This document shows, one piece after another, positions 1-8,864 of a stretch of DNA of 64,000 bases (the stretch's first letter is position 1; the number at the start of each line of letters is the position of its first letter). Source of the stretch: a virus; the IMG/VR virus record IMGVR_UViG_3300026097_000020, positions 1 through 64,000 of that record. One strand, written 5' to 3'. The notes below the pieces were generated by a model. It had not been told where the DNA came from, searched no databases, and saw only the letters and a list, made by a program, of their open reading frames with translations. The position numbers and the translations under genes are program-made.

Positions 1-113
1 GAGATAACATCTTCCCCGATGGCCCAGATATTTTGACGGTAGCAGTATCACGACTTACTGGAAATGACACCAGAACTTCTGCTAAGCTAACATGGACAGA
101 AGCTCAGGCCTAA
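1..113 (+). CDS. C-terminal end of a virion structural protein (truncated by window edge)
   Basis: An open frame enters from before base 1 (codons from base 3) and stops at TAA 111-113. About 36 residues are visible, ending in TWTEAQA. The Thr/Asp-rich segment with a strand-like stretch ILTVAVSRLTG looks like the last strands of a beta-sandwich. It lies just upstream of a large LamG-like gene and the head genes, so a tail or other virion protein is likely. No family can be named from this fragment. Confidence 0.6.
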   Translation, partial: DNIFPDGPDILTVAVSRLTGNDTRTSAKLTWTEAQA

Positions 114-127
114 TATAGTTTTAACTG

Positions 128-136
128 TGATAAAAT
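128..136 (+). promoter_or_regulatory. Extended -10 promoter, leaderless geometry
   Basis: TGA followed by TAAAAT at 131-136, then a 7-nt gap to the ATG at 144. Transcription would begin at or next to the start codon, and no Shine-Dalgarno sequence precedes the ATG. This matches the arrangement at many other operon starts in the window. Confidence 0.6.
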
Positions 137-143
137 TATATAT

Positions 144-3100
144 ATGGTCAATCCACTCAATCTCTATGCTACCAAAGTTTTTGCAGAGCAACCGTTAGCG
201 GTTTGGGCACTAGATGATGCGGCAGATTATATATCCTTTCTGTCAGAGTCTGATCAAGATTTAAGTACCTGGACTTCTATAGGGGTGTCCAGTATTGTGG
301 ATGCTACTGATGAAAACGTGTTTACTATTGCTCCCCCAACAGCACCCCTGCCATCTGTTGAATCAAACGGTATTATAGCGGCATCAGATAACAGTGGTCT
401 TGTTACTTTTACAAGTCCTTTTCAAATAAATCCTGCAGATATTTCTCCAGACATTAAGACCTTTGCTTTTAACATGTATCTGTATTCTTATTCAAAAATT
501 ATTGATTTTAGGATTGGGTATAGATATACTAATCCTTCAGACTCTCAAGTATACGAAGTTATTAAAGCAGCAACCACTAGCACCACTCTGGCTTGGGTTT
601 CTGCATCAGAAACTTTTGAAATACCCGACAACTTTTCAAACCTCGAATTAATTATTGAAGTTTATTATATAGATGAAGGTGCAGAGTATGAGTTTGTTAT
701 TAATGGTCTTTCTGCAGGACAATGGGCAGAAGAGTTTCACTTAGATTCTTTTGGCATTAATCCTATCAATGTTCCAAGTTCTATAGATATTCTAGCCACA
801 GAGGGAGTAGAGGCCCCAGCATACGGATTAGCTGGGAATGTGGGATACTATATTGTAGATAACAATAAGTTAGTTGCAAAAAACGCGGGTATGCCGCTAG
901 TCTTTGGATCAGCAAACAGTACAGAGTTAACCCCCAAAGAAAACTCACCATCTTTGATTGTTCCAGGCTTCGGATTTATGAACCAAAAGGGAAGAAATAG
1001 ATCTTATACCGCAGAGTTTTGGATTAAAATTCAATCTAAGTCTACAGTACCTAGGAAAATCTTTGGTCCAATATCTTCAGCAGATGGTCTGTATGCTGAC
1101 GGACCGTTCTTAAAGCTTAAGGTGGGAAACCAGGTTGGCTCTCATTTCGTAATGGAATGGGAAAGACCAATGCTTGTAGATATTAGATTATCGGCAAAGT
1201 CTTCTAGCTTAATCATTAACGGTGAAGAGGTTGTGTCTCTAAACCTAGAGCTTCAGAATTATTCTTTTCCAGAACAAGCCTCTTCTGATAACAAAGAGCA
1301 AGACTGGCTTGCCTTCTATGCCTATGAGGATATTCCAAAGGTAATGATTGATTGTGTTGCAATATATCCTTATGAGACTGCAAACATTGTAGCAAAGAGA
1401 AGATGGGCTTATGGTCAGGCGGTAGAAGTGCCCACATCAATTAAGGGCATAGATACTACAAATGCCGTTGTTATAGACTACCCCTTTGCTGAGTACACAA
1501 AAAATTATTATTTCCCAAACTCTAGTGCATGGTCAAACGGTATTCTTGAAAACATAGTTCAAAACGAAGATGCCCTAATGCCACCAGATCATCCATTACC
1601 AAAGGTTGTTCATAATAACTTGTCAGAGCAAAGGTGGCTAGGTCTGCTTTCAGATGCTAATGTAGATACAAATGATACTTTTATTTCTTTACTTCCAGAT
1701 CTTTATACCTCTGAAGAAGACGAGATAGAGAATTTAAACGGATACCTTTATTTTGATAGGCTTAACTTCCTGGGTGAAACCGTAAAAGCTTTCTACGGCA
1801 TCTTTGAAACCATTTCTGACCCATCTGATAAAGAAATCTTGTTTAAGCTAATCAATGACACCACTGCCAACTATGTTGAGGTGTATCTTAAACAAGAAGA
1901 TTTTGACGGGGTACTAGAAAATATTATTTATTACACTTTTAATATTAAGCAGCCAGATGGAACAATGAAAGAAGACATTTTCTACAAGGCCAGAGGCCAA
2001 AGGGTCGGAGATCGGTTCTTAGTTGGTGTAGATATTGATAGATTTACAAGAGATCGTGGTCAAGAGATTGCTAGCTTTTTTGGAAACAGACAAAGTGTTA
2101 AACTTTTTCTTGGGGGAAATAAAGAATTTTCCAATACCTTTAGGGGTAAAATTAGAAGGTTTGCTTTTTCAAATGGAAGAAACCTTAGAAAAATACAACA
2201 CTTTTTTTCCGACAGGGGTGTTCCCGTAGACTACGAAAACGTCTTTGGTTTGTTTGGTGAGCAGGTCTACGATGCAGGAGCAGACTACTTTGGAAACGAT
2301 GAAGCCTACTGGTCCCTAATCCTTGATGGTGGAGATCCTTATGACTTTGTAACAATAGGCACAGAAGAGCACACGGCAACTTATACTCTTGTCCCCAAAA
2401 GAGTATTAGATAACTTTTATTTAGATATTGAGACAAATTCTTATTGGGAAGACTATGTACCTCTTTCATATTTTGCTAAAAACATGCCCGATGCTTTTGG
2501 TGTAGACAGAAGAAATCTTTCTTTTATCCAGTTAAACTTTGGGTATCCTAGAGCCGAAAGTTTTAACGGAGAAACGTACAATACAAATGGTTCATTACTT
2601 AAGGCTTATGTTTCTTTTCAGTATTTAGAAACAGGTTCAAACGCAACGACTTCTTATTTTTCTTCTACCGAAAAACTAAACAAAAGCAGAGTCGTAAAGC
2701 CAGGTCCAGAATGGATGACAACAAGATATGAGGTTGTCAACGGTACCGTAATCTATCCCCCAATGGGAATAGATATTGAAAGACTTTCTATAAACGTTCA
2801 TTTCGATATTGAGGTAGATGGAATACGCTCTAAGCCAATGAAGATAAGATCTATACAGCTATCCTCTCAGTCTTTTAATGATCAACCTAAAAAGATTGGC
2901 ACAAGGTTTGGTACCCCTATCGTTCCAGCAACTAAAGCCGGTAGCTACTTTAGCTACAGAAGGGTCCCCCCGTTCCTCATTGACAAGGGTAGCTCACCAT
3001 ACTTATACCAAACATCTAATACTGGAATGCAAATGCTAGGTGAATACAGGAACACAAACCCAGACATTCTAGATATGCCAGTTAACTCAAATGCCGCCAG

Positions 3101-3797
3101 CTTCTTTAAAATTGGCTCGATGCAGATGTTCTTAAGATATGACGAAGACACTATGCCAGACATTCCTACAAAAATATTTGAGTTAGATACCTTGGAAGGC
3201 AGAATTGACTTTTTCTTGCTGGGGGATAGCACAACAAATCAACGTGGTCAAATATATGCAGTTAACGCACAGACTAACAGAATTCAGTCGGGAGCTATAT
3301 TTTTTACAAATGGCAAAGCGGTAAAGAGACCAATACTTTATCCCAGGACTTGGTCTGTTGTTGGAATATCTTTTCCCAACTTTTTAGATCTCAGCGGTAC
3401 CGTAGGATCCTTGAGGATAACGAGCCCCATTAGGTTTGATAACATAAGCTACTATCAAACAACAATTAGGGATGACGATGAGAGGTTTGGATTTAGACAG
3501 TGGTTCTCTGTAAGAAATAGTCTTGGAGAAGACCTTGACTGGGGTTACTGGGCCGGTAAGGAAGTTGCTGGTGGAGAGGTTATTAATGATATCGATAACG
3601 AAGGCTTTACCTGGAGAGGCCTTTTGTTTAGATCTGCGATCCTTAGAGAAGAACTAGACGGGGAAACTATCTACAAAGTATATACAGGGACTAACAGGAT
3701 CGTAGCTGAAAGCGATAATAACTTTACGTTCCAAGATTACGAATACAATATTTATCGTAACAACAGGTGGCAACAAAATACCGTTACTGCGGTATAA
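144..3797 (+). CDS. Large virion protein with LamG/concanavalin-like jelly rolls
   Basis: This 1217-residue protein is rich in beta strand, aromatic residues, Asn and Asp and has no signal peptide. A LamG-like module is visible at about residues 285-430 (YTAEFWIKI, then a strand with GNQVGSHFVMEWE and the LIINGEEVVSL strand). Related pieces occur near residues 540-690 and 1020-1140 (FFTNGKAVKRP, WSVVGISFP). Such domains in phages usually sit on tail fibres, baseplates or capsid decorations and bind carbohydrate. The ATG is preceded by an extended -10 only 7 nt away and no ribosome binding site, so translation is probably leaderless. A virion role is inferred from fold and position before the portal; receptor binding is possible but unproven. 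Confidence 0.6.
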   Translation: MVNPLNLYATKVFAEQPLAVWALDDAADYISFLSESDQDLSTWTSIGVSSIVDATDENVFTIAPPTAPLPSVESNGIIAASDNSGLVTFTSPFQINPADISPDIKTFAFNMYLYSYSKIIDFRIGYRYTNPSDSQVYEVIKAATTSTTLAWVSASETFEIPDNFSNLELIIEVYYIDEGAEYEFVINGLSAGQWAEEFHLDSFGINPINVPSSIDILATEGVEAPAYGLAGNVGYYIVDNNKLVAKNAGMPLVFGSANSTELTPKENSPSLIVPGFGFMNQKGRNRSYTAEFWIKIQSKSTVPRKIFGPISSADGLYADGPFLKLKVGNQVGSHFVMEWERPMLVDIRLSAKSSSLIINGEEVVSLNLELQNYSFPEQASSDNKEQDWLAFYAYEDIPKVMIDCVAIYPYETANIVAKRRWAYGQAVEVPTSIKGIDTTNAVVIDYPFAEYTKNYYFPNSSAWSNGILENIVQNEDALMPPDHPLPKVVHNNLSEQRWLGLLSDANVDTNDTFISLLPDLYTSEEDEIENLNGYLYFDRLNFLGETVKAFYGIFETISDPSDKEILFKLINDTTANYVEVYLKQEDFDGVLENIIYYTFNIKQPDGTMKEDIFYKARGQRVGDRFLVGVDIDRFTRDRGQEIASFFGNRQSVKLFLGGNKEFSNTFRGKIRRFAFSNGRNLRKIQHFFSDRGVPVDYENVFGLFGEQVYDAGADYFGNDEAYWSLILDGGDPYDFVTIGTEEHTATYTLVPKRVLDNFYLDIETNSYWEDYVPLSYFAKNMPDAFGVDRRNLSFIQLNFGYPRAESFNGETYNTNGSLLKAYVSFQYLETGSNATTSYFSSTEKLNKSRVVKPGPEWMTTRYEVVNGTVIYPPMGIDIERLSINVHFDIEVDGIRSKPMKIRSIQLSSQSFNDQPKKIGTRFGTPIVPATKAGSYFSYRRVPPFLIDKGSSPYLYQTSNTGMQMLGEYRNTNPDILDMPVNSNAASFFKIGSMQMFLRYDEDTMPDIPTKIFELDTLEGRIDFFLLGDSTTNQRGQIYAVNAQTNRIQSGAIFFTNGKAVKRPILYPRTWSVVGISFPNFLDLSGTVGSLRITSPIRFDNISYYQTTIRDDDERFGFRQWFSVRNSLGEDLDWGYWAGKEVAGGEVINDIDNEGFTWRGLLFRSAILREELDGETIYKVYTGTNRIVAESDNNFTFQDYEYNIYRNNRWQQNTVTAV

Positions 3798-3799
3798 TG

Positions 3800-3808
3800 T
3801 GGTATACT
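3800..3808 (+). promoter_or_regulatory. Extended -10 promoter, leaderless geometry
   Basis: TGG plus TATACT (3803-3808), then 7 nt to ATG 3816. A second TATAAT-like hexamer (3793-3798) lies across the end of the preceding gene. The position would start the head operon at the small gene before the portal. Confidence 0.6.
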
Positions 3809-3815
3809 AGTGGTT

Positions 3816-4196
3816 ATGAATAGTGGAAAACCTCGTGCACCTGGTCAAATCGGTGACACAAAAATTCAAGTTGTAAACGAAAACTTTTCTAATCTAGGAA
3901 CTTATGTTTGGATTAAACCAAACGGTAAAGCATTTACTGATGGAAACGGCAATGCTCTTTCTATTGAATCAATGAGAGGCGATAAGAATAAAATTAAAGA
4001 ATTGCAAGATGCCGCTAAGTATTGGGGGCAGCCCGAGGGTAGAGCAGAATTCTATTCTAATGCACGAAAAATTTCAGACGAAGAGCATAGCGAACAGGTA
4101 GACAGAATGTCTCAGGGGATGTTGCCTAACCTTAATGACCTTGGTGCTGTTATTGCCGCAAAGAAAACTTTAGAAACCTACGGAGACGAGGGGTAA
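3816..4196 (+). CDS. Conserved small protein preceding the portal
   Basis: 126 residues, soluble, no recognised domain. It has a Gly/Asn-rich segment near residues 30-50 and a charged helical second half (EEHSEQVDRMSQG). ATG 3816 is preferred over the in-frame GTG at 3810 because the promoter -10 ends 7 nt before it. The stop overlaps the portal start in a TAATG junction, which implies translational coupling with the portal. A small head assembly protein is possible from position only; no function is assigned. Confidence 0.7.
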   Translation: MNSGKPRAPGQIGDTKIQVVNENFSNLGTYVWIKPNGKAFTDGNGNALSIESMRGDKNKIKELQDAAKYWGQPEGRAEFYSNARKISDEEHSEQVDRMSQGMLPNLNDLGAVIAAKKTLETYGDEG

Positions 4197-5794
4197 TGCA
4201 GCAAGAATGGACAGTCGGTGCACAAATCGACGAAGTTGCCGATAATGAAAATGAGTTTAAAAGACAGGATCCGTTTGTTAAATCTTGGGACGATATTAAA
4301 ACCCTAGATGGTCTTGGGCAAAACTTTAAGCGTAGAGCTTCGCGTCTTGCTAAAAATGCAGAGCCTTCTGAGTCTTATTTGGATAGTGCTTTATCTACAG
4401 CATCTGGTACTGATGGGGCAAAATCTAAAGAAATTAATCCAGGAACGGTTTTTCGTAATGGCTACGGAATGTTCGACGTGATTACCCCACCTTGGAATCT
4501 TTATGAGCTGGCAAACTACTACGACACTTCTTTTGCTAATCACGCAGCAATCGATGCCAAAGTAGAAAACATCGTTGGTCTAGGATATGACCTCGAAGTT
4601 GCTAAAAGCACTATGTTGAGAATGGAGTCCAATAGTGATGCTCAAGCAGTAGAAAGAGCAAGAAATAGAATTGAAAGACTCAAGATCTCGATGCGTGAAT
4701 GGTTGGAAAACCTTAACGATGATGATTCCTTTACCAGCACTATGATGAAATTTTATACAGATGTTCAGGCAACTGGAAACGGCTACCTTGAAGTTGGCAG
4801 AACCGTTAATGGTGAGATTGGATATCTTGGTCACATCCCGGCTACCACGATGCGTGTGCGTAGACTAAAGGATGGCTACGTTCAGATTATCGGACAAAAG
4901 GTCGTATACTTTAGAAACTTTGGGGCAAAGAATGCAAACCCCATCACAACTGATGCAAGGCCAAACGAAATTATTCATTTTAAAGAATATTCTCCGCTAA
5001 ACACATTCTATGGTATTCCAGACATCATGTCTGCAATTTCGTCGGTACATGGAGATCAGTTAGCATCACAGTACAACATTGACTACTTTAGCAACAAAGC
5101 AGTACCTAGATATGTCGTAACTCTAAAAGGTGCAAAGCTTTCAGCAGATGCAGAAGATAAAATGTTTAGGTTTTTGCAGACTAATCTTAAAGGTCAGTCT
5201 CACAGAACTCTTTACATTCCTTTGCCAGGAGATAGTGACAGCAACAAGGTAGAGTTTAAGATGGAGCCCATCGAAAACGGTATCCAAGAAGCTTCATTCC
5301 GTGAGTATTCAAAACAAAACAGAGACAACGTTTTGATGGCTCACCAAGTTCCTTTATCTAAAATTGGTGGATCAGATTCTGCAAACATTGCTGCTGCACT
5401 GGCTCAGGACAGAACGTTTAAAGAGCAGGTTGCTCGACCAGCACAGAAGAGTATTGAAAAAATTCTTAACAAGATTGTTCGGGAAAAAACAGATGTTTTA
5501 GACTTTAAGTTTAACGAGCTAACTCTAACTGATGAAATTGCACAGTCTCAGATTCTAGAAAGATATGTAAAGAATCAGATCATGGTGCCAAATGAGGCTA
5601 GAGAAGTTCTTGGTTTGCCACAAAGACGGGATGGGGACAGCCCAATGGAAATGAGCTCAAGGCAAGCCGCAGATGCCAGAGCTAACTCGGCTCAGGATAG
5701 AGAGCGGGACACAGAAAGATCAAACAATCAATCTGATAGCACTGCAACAATTAATGGAAGAAATGCCCAAGGAGAAGGCAGATCTTCTGAATAG
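4196..5794 (+). CDS. Portal protein
   Basis: The 532-residue length is usual for siphovirus portals. The portal forms the dodecameric ring at the capsid vertex through which DNA is packaged and ejected. Characteristic segments are PWNLYELANYYDTS with HAAIDAKVENIVGLG near residues 98-130, the crown/wing region around YGIPDIMSAISSV (about residues 275-290), and a late region with SKIGGSDSANIAAALAQDRTF. The C-terminus is charged, Ser/Asn-rich and probably disordered. It follows its upstream neighbour by a TAATG overlap and is followed by the protease and capsid genes, the standard head order. Confidence 0.88.
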   Translation: MQQEWTVGAQIDEVADNENEFKRQDPFVKSWDDIKTLDGLGQNFKRRASRLAKNAEPSESYLDSALSTASGTDGAKSKEINPGTVFRNGYGMFDVITPPWNLYELANYYDTSFANHAAIDAKVENIVGLGYDLEVAKSTMLRMESNSDAQAVERARNRIERLKISMREWLENLNDDDSFTSTMMKFYTDVQATGNGYLEVGRTVNGEIGYLGHIPATTMRVRRLKDGYVQIIGQKVVYFRNFGAKNANPITTDARPNEIIHFKEYSPLNTFYGIPDIMSAISSVHGDQLASQYNIDYFSNKAVPRYVVTLKGAKLSADAEDKMFRFLQTNLKGQSHRTLYIPLPGDSDSNKVEFKMEPIENGIQEASFREYSKQNRDNVLMAHQVPLSKIGGSDSANIAAALAQDRTFKEQVARPAQKSIEKILNKIVREKTDVLDFKFNELTLTDEIAQSQILERYVKNQIMVPNEAREVLGLPQRRDGDSPMEMSSRQAADARANSAQDRERDTERSNNQSDSTATINGRNAQGEGRSSE

Positions 5795-5822
5795 TAACAT
5801 TTTTATAAAGTTTTCAAAAAGG

Positions 5823-5831
5823 TGCTATAAT
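5823..5831 (+). promoter_or_regulatory. Extended -10 promoter before the protease/scaffold gene
   Basis: TGC plus TATAAT (5826-5831) with 9 nt to ATG 5841. There is no good -35 at the usual distance (the region is T/A-rich) and no Shine-Dalgarno, so the transcript would be leaderless or carry about 2-3 nt of leader. It separates expression of protease, scaffold and capsid from the portal. Confidence 0.6.
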
Positions 5832-5840
5832 TAGGATAGT

Positions 5841-7178
5841 ATGACTATGTTTAAAGCACACTGGGATACGGAAGGCGACAGCGTTCGTCTTTCTATGCCA
5901 TTCAGTAAAGTTGACGAAGAGAGACGCACGGTCTCTGGTTTCGCTACCCTTGACAATGTAGATAAGCAAATGGACATTGTCACGCAAGACGCATCTGTAA
6001 AAGCTTTTGAAAAATTTCGGGGAAACATTCGTGAAATGCACCAGCCAACAGCGGTCGGCAAAATGGTCTCCTTTAAAGAGGACAAGTACTTTGATCCCGA
6101 TACCAAAAAATTCTACAGTGGTGTATACGTTTCTGCATATGTATCTAAAGGTGCTCAAAGCACTTGGGAAAAGGTTTTAGATGGAACCCTTTCTGGTTTT
6201 TCTATCGGCGGTAAAATGAACGACTGGGACGACGGCTATGATGAAAAAGCTGATTCCAAGATTCGTGTCATTAAAGATTATGATTTAGTTGAACTTTCTC
6301 TTGTAGACTCTCCTGCAAATCAGTTTGCTAGCATTCTTTCGGTAGAGAAAGTTGACGGAGTTGACGTCCTCAAAGGCGAGGGGGTTGACGTAGTTCTCGA
6401 AAATGTATTTTGGGATCAAGAAAGTGGCCTCGTAATGTTGTCAGAAAATGAGACTGAAAAAAGTCCTACATCTGGCAAAGCGATGGACAATATCGGATTC
6501 GTTGAGAAGAACGATGACGACAAACAAGATATGGTAAAGCTCTTAATTGATAGTGCTAAAGGCATTAATACAATTGAGATGAAAAAGGAGGTAAGTCCTA
6601 TGACTGATGAAACCACTAACCTCGAAGAGGTTGTAGAAAAATCAGATGAGGTCGCTCCAGAGGCAGATGCCGCAGCTGAAAGCGTTGAGGCTGCTGAACC
6701 AGCCGAAGCCGTAGAGGCTGAAGTTGAAAAGGCAGACGATGCTGAAGCAGAGGTTGAGGTTGAAAAAGCTGAAACCGCTGAGACCGAGGAAGTTGAAAAA
6801 GCTGACGAGGTTATCGAAGAAGCTGCTGAAGTATCCAAGTCTGATGACGAAGCTGTAGATGCAGTTGCCGACATCAAGGATACTATTACATCAGCCTTTA
6901 GCGATCTAGCAGAGACCGTAAAAGCACTACACGCCGAGGTCGATGCTCTAAAGAAATCAATTACTGGAGTTTCGGAAGAAGTTGCTGCTACCAAGCAGGA
7001 AGTTACCGAAGCAAAGGGACAGTTTGATGAGTTTGGAAAGCGTGTTGACGCAGTTGAGCAAGACACTGCTTTCCGCAAATCTGGCGATCTAGGCGAGATC
7101 GTGCAGGATGAACCAGAAATGGTTCAAAAATCCCTATGGGGCGGTCGTTTCCTCAAAACTGCCGACTTATTTAGATAA
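5841..7178 (+). CDS. Prohead maturation protease (XkdF-like) fused in frame to scaffold
   Basis: 445 residues in two parts. Residues about 17-170 match the XkdF-like/HK97-type head maturation serine protease: FSKVDEERRTVSGFATLDN, a candidate catalytic His67 in REMHQP and Ser121 in GFSIGG, then VELSLVDSPAN. Residues about 254-420 are very rich in Glu, Ala, Val and Lys with a predicted coiled coil, as in scaffolds. The protein ends SLWGGRFLKTADLFR, resembling a capsid-binding tail. The family role is to organise the shell and then cleave scaffold and capsid N-termini. A strong internal ribosome binding site inside this frame suggests that the scaffold is also made alone. The major capsid gene follows. 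Confidence 0.85.
   Translation: MTMFKAHWDTEGDSVRLSMPFSKVDEERRTVSGFATLDNVDKQMDIVTQDASVKAFEKFRGNIREMHQPTAVGKMVSFKEDKYFDPDTKKFYSGVYVSAYVSKGAQSTWEKVLDGTLSGFSIGGKMNDWDDGYDEKADSKIRVIKDYDLVELSLVDSPANQFASILSVEKVDGVDVLKGEGVDVVLENVFWDQESGLVMLSENETEKSPTSGKAMDNIGFVEKNDDDKQDMVKLLIDSAKGINTIEMKKEVSPMTDETTNLEEVVEKSDEVAPEADAAAESVEAAEPAEAVEAEVEKADDAEAEVEVEKAETAETEEVEKADEVIEEAAEVSKSDDEAVDAVADIKDTITSAFSDLAETVKALHAEVDALKKSITGVSEEVAATKQEVTEAKGQFDEFGKRVDAVEQDTAFRKSGDLGEIVQDEPEMVQKSLWGGRFLKTADLFR
6585..6592 (+). promoter_or_regulatory. Internal ribosome binding site for nested scaffold start
   Basis: AAGGAGGT lies inside the protease/scaffold frame, 7 nt upstream of an in-frame ATG at 6600. It is one of the strongest Shine-Dalgarno sequences in the window and would be surprising by chance in mid-gene. 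The bases encode only a Lys-Lys-Glu-Val linker. Confidence 0.75.
6600..7178 (+). CDS. Nested in-frame scaffold protein
   Basis: Starting at ATG 6600 within the protease gene and sharing its stop, this frame gives a 192-residue acidic, Ala/Glu-rich protein with a coiled coil (around FSDLAETVKALHAEVDALKK) and the same C-terminus as the long form. This is the arrangement of lambda C/Nu3, where free scaffold is made in excess over the protease fusion by internal initiation. The evidence is the AAGGAGGT at optimal spacing and the exact placement at the boundary between protease domain and scaffold region. Separate synthesis is inferred, not shown. Confidence 0.65.
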   Translation: MTDETTNLEEVVEKSDEVAPEADAAAESVEAAEPAEAVEAEVEKADDAEAEVEVEKAETAETEEVEKADEVIEEAAEVSKSDDEAVDAVADIKDTITSAFSDLAETVKALHAEVDALKKSITGVSEEVAATKQEVTEAKGQFDEFGKRVDAVEQDTAFRKSGDLGEIVQDEPEMVQKSLWGGRFLKTADLFR

Positions 7179-7201
7179 GTAAATCACTTAGGAGGTGACA
7201 A

Positions 7202-8335
7202 ATGTCGGAAGAGATCAAGAAAAATCAGCCAGGTGAAAGTGGCGAACTAGGAGGAACTACTCCTGGTAATTTCCAAGGCCAAGGTGCTTTTGCATCTGGT
7301 GGAATTGGTGGCGTTACAGACCCTGGTGCTGACACACTTGGTAACATTCCTAATGCCGAGTTCGGTCTTACTACTGGCCCAAACGCAGTTAATCCTTCGG
7401 GTGATGCAGCTAGTGGTATTCTCCGTCCCGAGCAAGCACGTCGTTTTATCGACTATGTTTGGGATGGCACTGTTCTCGCCAAGGATGGTCGCCGCGTAAC
7501 TATGCGGGCCAACACAATGGAACTAGAGAAGGTCAATGTCGGGGAGCGCGTTATTCGTGCTGCTAGCCAGGGCATTGGTGACTACACCAACACTGGTGCA
7601 ACCTTCTCAAAGGTTGAACTAACCACTAAAAAGATCCGTCTGGACTGGGAAGTTTCTGCAGAGGCACTCGAAGATAACATCGAGGGTGCAGCTCTAGAAG
7701 ATCACCTAGTTCGTTTGATGACAAATGCATTTGCAAATGACATCGAGGATCTAGCCATTAATGGTGACGGTTCTACTGGTAACTTCTTGTCCATCATGGA
7801 TGGGTTTGTTAACAGAGAAAAGACTGGTGGCGACGCCCACGAGTCTGTTGTAACTGTAACTAACGATGAGTGGACTCCAACCGTAATGCAGGACATTATT
7901 CTTGCCATGCCCCGCAAGTACCGCGCACTTAAGAACAACCTTAAGTTCTACGCTGGTACCGATGCATTCCAGGGCATTGTAAAGAACAATGGTACTCTCG
8001 CTGATGCAGTTGCCGAGGCTATTGCTGGACAGGTTCCAGGTAGCACACAGGCTAACCGTCAGAATTACCTCGATGGCGTTGGCCAGACATTTGGTGGTGC
8101 TCGCACCACTCGTGTTCTCGGTATCGACGTTCAGGAAGTTCCTTACTACCCAGATGGTTTCGTGGACCTCACATTCCCCGCAAACCGTATTTGGGGCTTC
8201 CAGCGCGACATCGTTGTAAACCGTGAGTATGTTGCAAAGAAAGACACTATTGAGTACACCGTATTCGTACGTTTCGGTATTCAGTGGGAGGAAGAAGACG
8301 CTATTGCATTTGCCGATGCAGCAGCAGACTCCTAA
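7202..8335 (+). CDS. Major capsid protein (HK97 fold)
   Basis: 377 residues, preceded by a strong AGGAGGTGA ribosome binding site. The first ~75 residues are Gly-rich and of low complexity and may be removed by the upstream protease. The body starts at LRPEQARRFIDYVWDGT and continues with RVIRAASQGIGDYT, a conserved pattern of actinophage capsid proteins, then IRLDWEVSAEALEDNIEG. Codon use is more optimised (C/G-ending codons) than in most neighbours, as expected for the most abundant virion protein. A strong terminator follows directly. Confidence 0.9.
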   Translation: MSEEIKKNQPGESGELGGTTPGNFQGQGAFASGGIGGVTDPGADTLGNIPNAEFGLTTGPNAVNPSGDAASGILRPEQARRFIDYVWDGTVLAKDGRRVTMRANTMELEKVNVGERVIRAASQGIGDYTNTGATFSKVELTTKKIRLDWEVSAEALEDNIEGAALEDHLVRLMTNAFANDIEDLAINGDGSTGNFLSIMDGFVNREKTGGDAHESVVTVTNDEWTPTVMQDIILAMPRKYRALKNNLKFYAGTDAFQGIVKNNGTLADAVAEAIAGQVPGSTQANRQNYLDGVGQTFGGARTTRVLGIDVQEVPYYPDGFVDLTFPANRIWGFQRDIVVNREYVAKKDTIEYTVFVRFGIQWEEEDAIAFADAAADS

Positions 8336-8354
8336 TCCTTAAAGTCACACAATT

Positions 8355-8390
8355 GAGGGGGCAGGGTTTATACTCTGCCCCCTTAATTAT
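8355..8390 (+). terminator. Rho-independent-type terminator after the capsid gene
   Basis: A perfect 8-bp stem GGGGGCAG (8357-8364) and CTGCCCCC (8375-8382) with a 10-nt loop, followed by TTAATTATT. It lies 20 nt after the capsid stop and just before a new promoter, so it probably isolates abundant capsid mRNA from the head-tail genes. Confidence 0.85.
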
Positions 8391-8392
8391 TC

Positions 8393-8401
8393 TGTTATAA
8401 T
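8393..8401 (+). promoter_or_regulatory. Extended -10 promoter for head-tail connector genes
   Basis: TGT plus TATAAT (8396-8401) directly after the capsid terminator. The expected start near 8408 would give a leader of about 15 nt containing GGGAGGAAG, so this transcript is Shine-Dalgarno-led. Confidence 0.65.
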
Positions 8402-8422
8402 ATTATGAGGGAGGAAGATTAT

Positions 8423-8863
8423 ATGACATCAAAAAAAGAAACTTCTACAGCTAAGCTAGCAGACGGCGAAGCCGTTATTACAGAAGAGATGGCAGAGAAA
8501 TACAAAAAGGCAGTAAAAAAACAACAGACTAAACTTGACGAGACGGCAGAAGACAAAGGAGTAATTACTGCACCAAACAAACCTGGTGCTGGTGGTAAGA
8601 AAAAGTCTTCGCTTGGTGGGGCGACCGATACCGATGTTATCGGTTCTGCAGGTGCTAAAACTCCTGCAAAGCCAACCGCAAAAGCGGGGCAGAAGAAAGC
8701 AACCGTTGCCCTTTATTCTGATCGTAATGTTTCTTGGAACGGTGTTGGTAAACTTGAAAAAGGATACAACATTGTTTCTAAAGAACAGGCAGCCAGATGG
8801 CTGACACGTAATCATGTAAGAGAGGCTACGCCAGAAGAGGTTGCTTCAGAATACGGAGCATAG
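8423..8863 (+). CDS. Conserved protein downstream of the capsid gene
   Basis: 146 residues. The N-terminal two thirds are Lys/Ala/Gly/Thr-rich and probably disordered. A compact C-terminal domain (about residues 93-146) contains ALYSDRNVSWNGVGKLEKGY and ends in a helix with EEVASEYGA. Start ATG 8423 is chosen for the GGAGG 6-8 nt upstream; an in-frame ATG at 8405 would overlap the probable transcription start. Similar small proteins often sit between capsid and connector genes in actinophages, so a minor head role is plausible. Function unknown. Confidence 0.7.
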   Translation: MTSKKETSTAKLADGEAVITEEMAEKYKKAVKKQQTKLDETAEDKGVITAPNKPGAGGKKKSSLGGATDTDVIGSAGAKTPAKPTAKAGQKKATVALYSDRNVSWNGVGKLEKGYNIVSKEQAARWLTRNHVREATPEEVASEYGA

Positions 8864-8864
8864 T

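Noticed and set aside
3793-3798. TATAAT-like hexamer at the end of the first large gene
   Set aside because: It ends too far upstream of ATG 3816 for the usual gap and lies over the stop codon; the TGG-TATACT at 3800-3808 fits better.
6416-7078. Long minus-strand open frame (220 codons, Ser/Ala-rich)
   Set aside because: It is the antisense of the Glu/Ala-rich scaffold region; the low-complexity codons create open frames on both strands, and no promoter or ribosome binding site serves it.
8405-8422. In-frame ATG at 8405 as the start of the gene after the capsid
   Set aside because: The predicted transcript starts near 8408, and the GGAGG site fits ATG 8423.
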